This document shows positions 63,516-64,000 of a stretch of 64,000 nt of DNA, piece by piece. Every line of letters begins with the position of its first letter. Position 1 is the first letter of the stretch. This DNA comes from Rhodoferax sp. (GTDB taxonomy: Bacteria > Pseudomonadota > Gammaproteobacteria > Burkholderiales > Burkholderiaceae_C). The stretch is from contig NZ_JAQTMS010000006.1 of the NCBI RefSeq assembly GCF_028714215.1, positions 1 through 64,000 on the forward strand, given 5' to 3'. The translations under genes and the position numbers were made by a program. The notes beneath the pieces are model-generated. The model made no database searches and had not been told where the DNA came from. It was given only the letters and a program-made list of their open reading frames with translations.

Positions 63516-64000
63516 TCAGTAACTGAATTGGGCCGAAACAGTGGCCATTTTGCTCTCATAGTCAAGGCCTGCCAAGTTGGAATTGCGGCTGGTATTTTCC
63601 AGCGAGGTGCTGAGAGTAAGGTGTTTGTGAGCTTGCCAGATCAATGAGAGGCTGGCATCGCTGGTGCTGTCGCTGCGCTGGGGTCCGAGTGCTCCCATGG
63701 GAGAGCCCAGGTAGTCGCTCCGCGCTACTTCATAGCGCAGGCGCACCACTGCCTTGGGACTGAGTTGCCAAACTGGGGCCAGTGAAACACGATCGGTCTG
63801 GCTGTAGTTCGAGCTATTGGTCTGGTAGCTGGAGAGTTCGCGCACCCAACTCGCAGCCAGTGCTGATTTGCCCGTGAGGCTCCAGTTGTAATTGACCCCG
63901 GCATTGAGCCCGCTGTAGTCGCGCTGGGGATAGTGCGGATGGCTGCGGCTGATGCGGGCCGCGCTCAGGTCCGCCGTACTCTTACCGGTGACGGTCCAGT
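63516..64000 (-). CDS. epsL: EpsL-type outer-membrane beta-barrel, C-terminal part
   Basis: The open frame enters from the right edge and stops at 63516. About 160 residues are in the window. They alternate in the beta-barrel manner (GLNAGVNYNWSLTGKSALAAS, SLIWQAHKHLTLSTSLENT) and end with ATVSAQFSY, so the last residue is aromatic as usual for outer-membrane barrels. Position next to EpsD and exosortase B genes fits EpsL, a putative exopolysaccharide outer-membrane protein of unknown exact role. The N-terminus lies outside the window. Confidence 0.78.
   Translation of the reverse strand, partial: WTVTGKSTADLSAARISRSHPHYPQRDYSGLNAGVNYNWSLTGKSALAASWVRELSSYQTNSSNYSQTDRVSLAPVWQLSPKAVVRLRYEVARSDYLGSPMGALGPQRSDSTSDASLSLIWQAHKHLTLSTSLENTSRNSNLAGLDYESKMATVSAQFSY

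Overview
The window is high-GC DNA from a betaproteobacterium, most probably of the order Burkholderiales (Comamonadaceae-like, for example Rhodoferax or a relative). This rests on protein content: an MtrC/OmcA-type lipoprotein beside a small c-type cytochrome, the mre/PBP2 cluster next to gatCAB, BcsP-type cellulose genes and an exosortase-B (XrtB/Eps) exopolysaccharide cluster. No taxonomic search could be run.

Layout. 1-1.2 kb: an extracellular electron-transfer end (partial MtrC/OmcA-like gene, small cytochrome c) behind repeated PmrA/QseB-like boxes. 1.3-4.9 kb: a four-gene Mla-type lipid ABC transporter. 5.0-7.5 kb: enoyl-CoA hydratase family protein and GMC oxidoreductase, followed by a candidate 6S-like RNA and a terminator. 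7.7-12.2 kb: PBP2-MreD-MreC-MreB (cell shape), divergent from gatCAB (12.4-15.7 kb). 15.7-24.2 kb: housekeeping and unknown genes (DUF4124, pyrE, exonuclease III, a frameshifted adenylate cyclase/AAA/TPR regulator, a HEALE-motif protein, DUF3108, an MBL hydrolase).

24.3-47.5 kb is the most interesting part. A complete cellulose operon bcsP-Q-A-B-Z-C is followed by a second BcsQ-like ATPase. On the opposite strand lies a second synthase operon: bcsE, a TPR/beta-barrel outer-membrane protein, a processive GT2 synthase without PilZ, a small membrane protein and a membrane-anchored polysaccharide deacetylase. Divergent from bcsE run a catalytically degenerate paralogue of that deacetylase, an AlgF-like protein and an AlgJ/AlgX-like acetyltransferase. 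This reads as a second synthase-dependent polysaccharide machine, with acetylation and deacetylation parts, built beside cellulose synthesis and carrying cellulose-type c-di-GMP (BcsE) and polar-complex (BcsQ) components.

47.5-64 kb: a Wzx/Wzy-type exopolysaccharide cluster on the minus strand. It has glycosyltransferases, flippase, O-antigen-ligase-like polymerase, GH5 hydrolase, acyltransferases, a TagD/CDP-alcohol transferase pair, then EpsI, exosortase B, EpsG, EpsF, EpsE, EpsD and the start-truncated EpsL barrel running off the right edge. The part at about 48.7-53.5 kb is clearly AT-richer than its surroundings and looks recently acquired or exchanged.

No CRISPR array, insertion sequence, integrase, tRNA or rRNA was seen, and no gene-free stretch exceeds about 260 bases.
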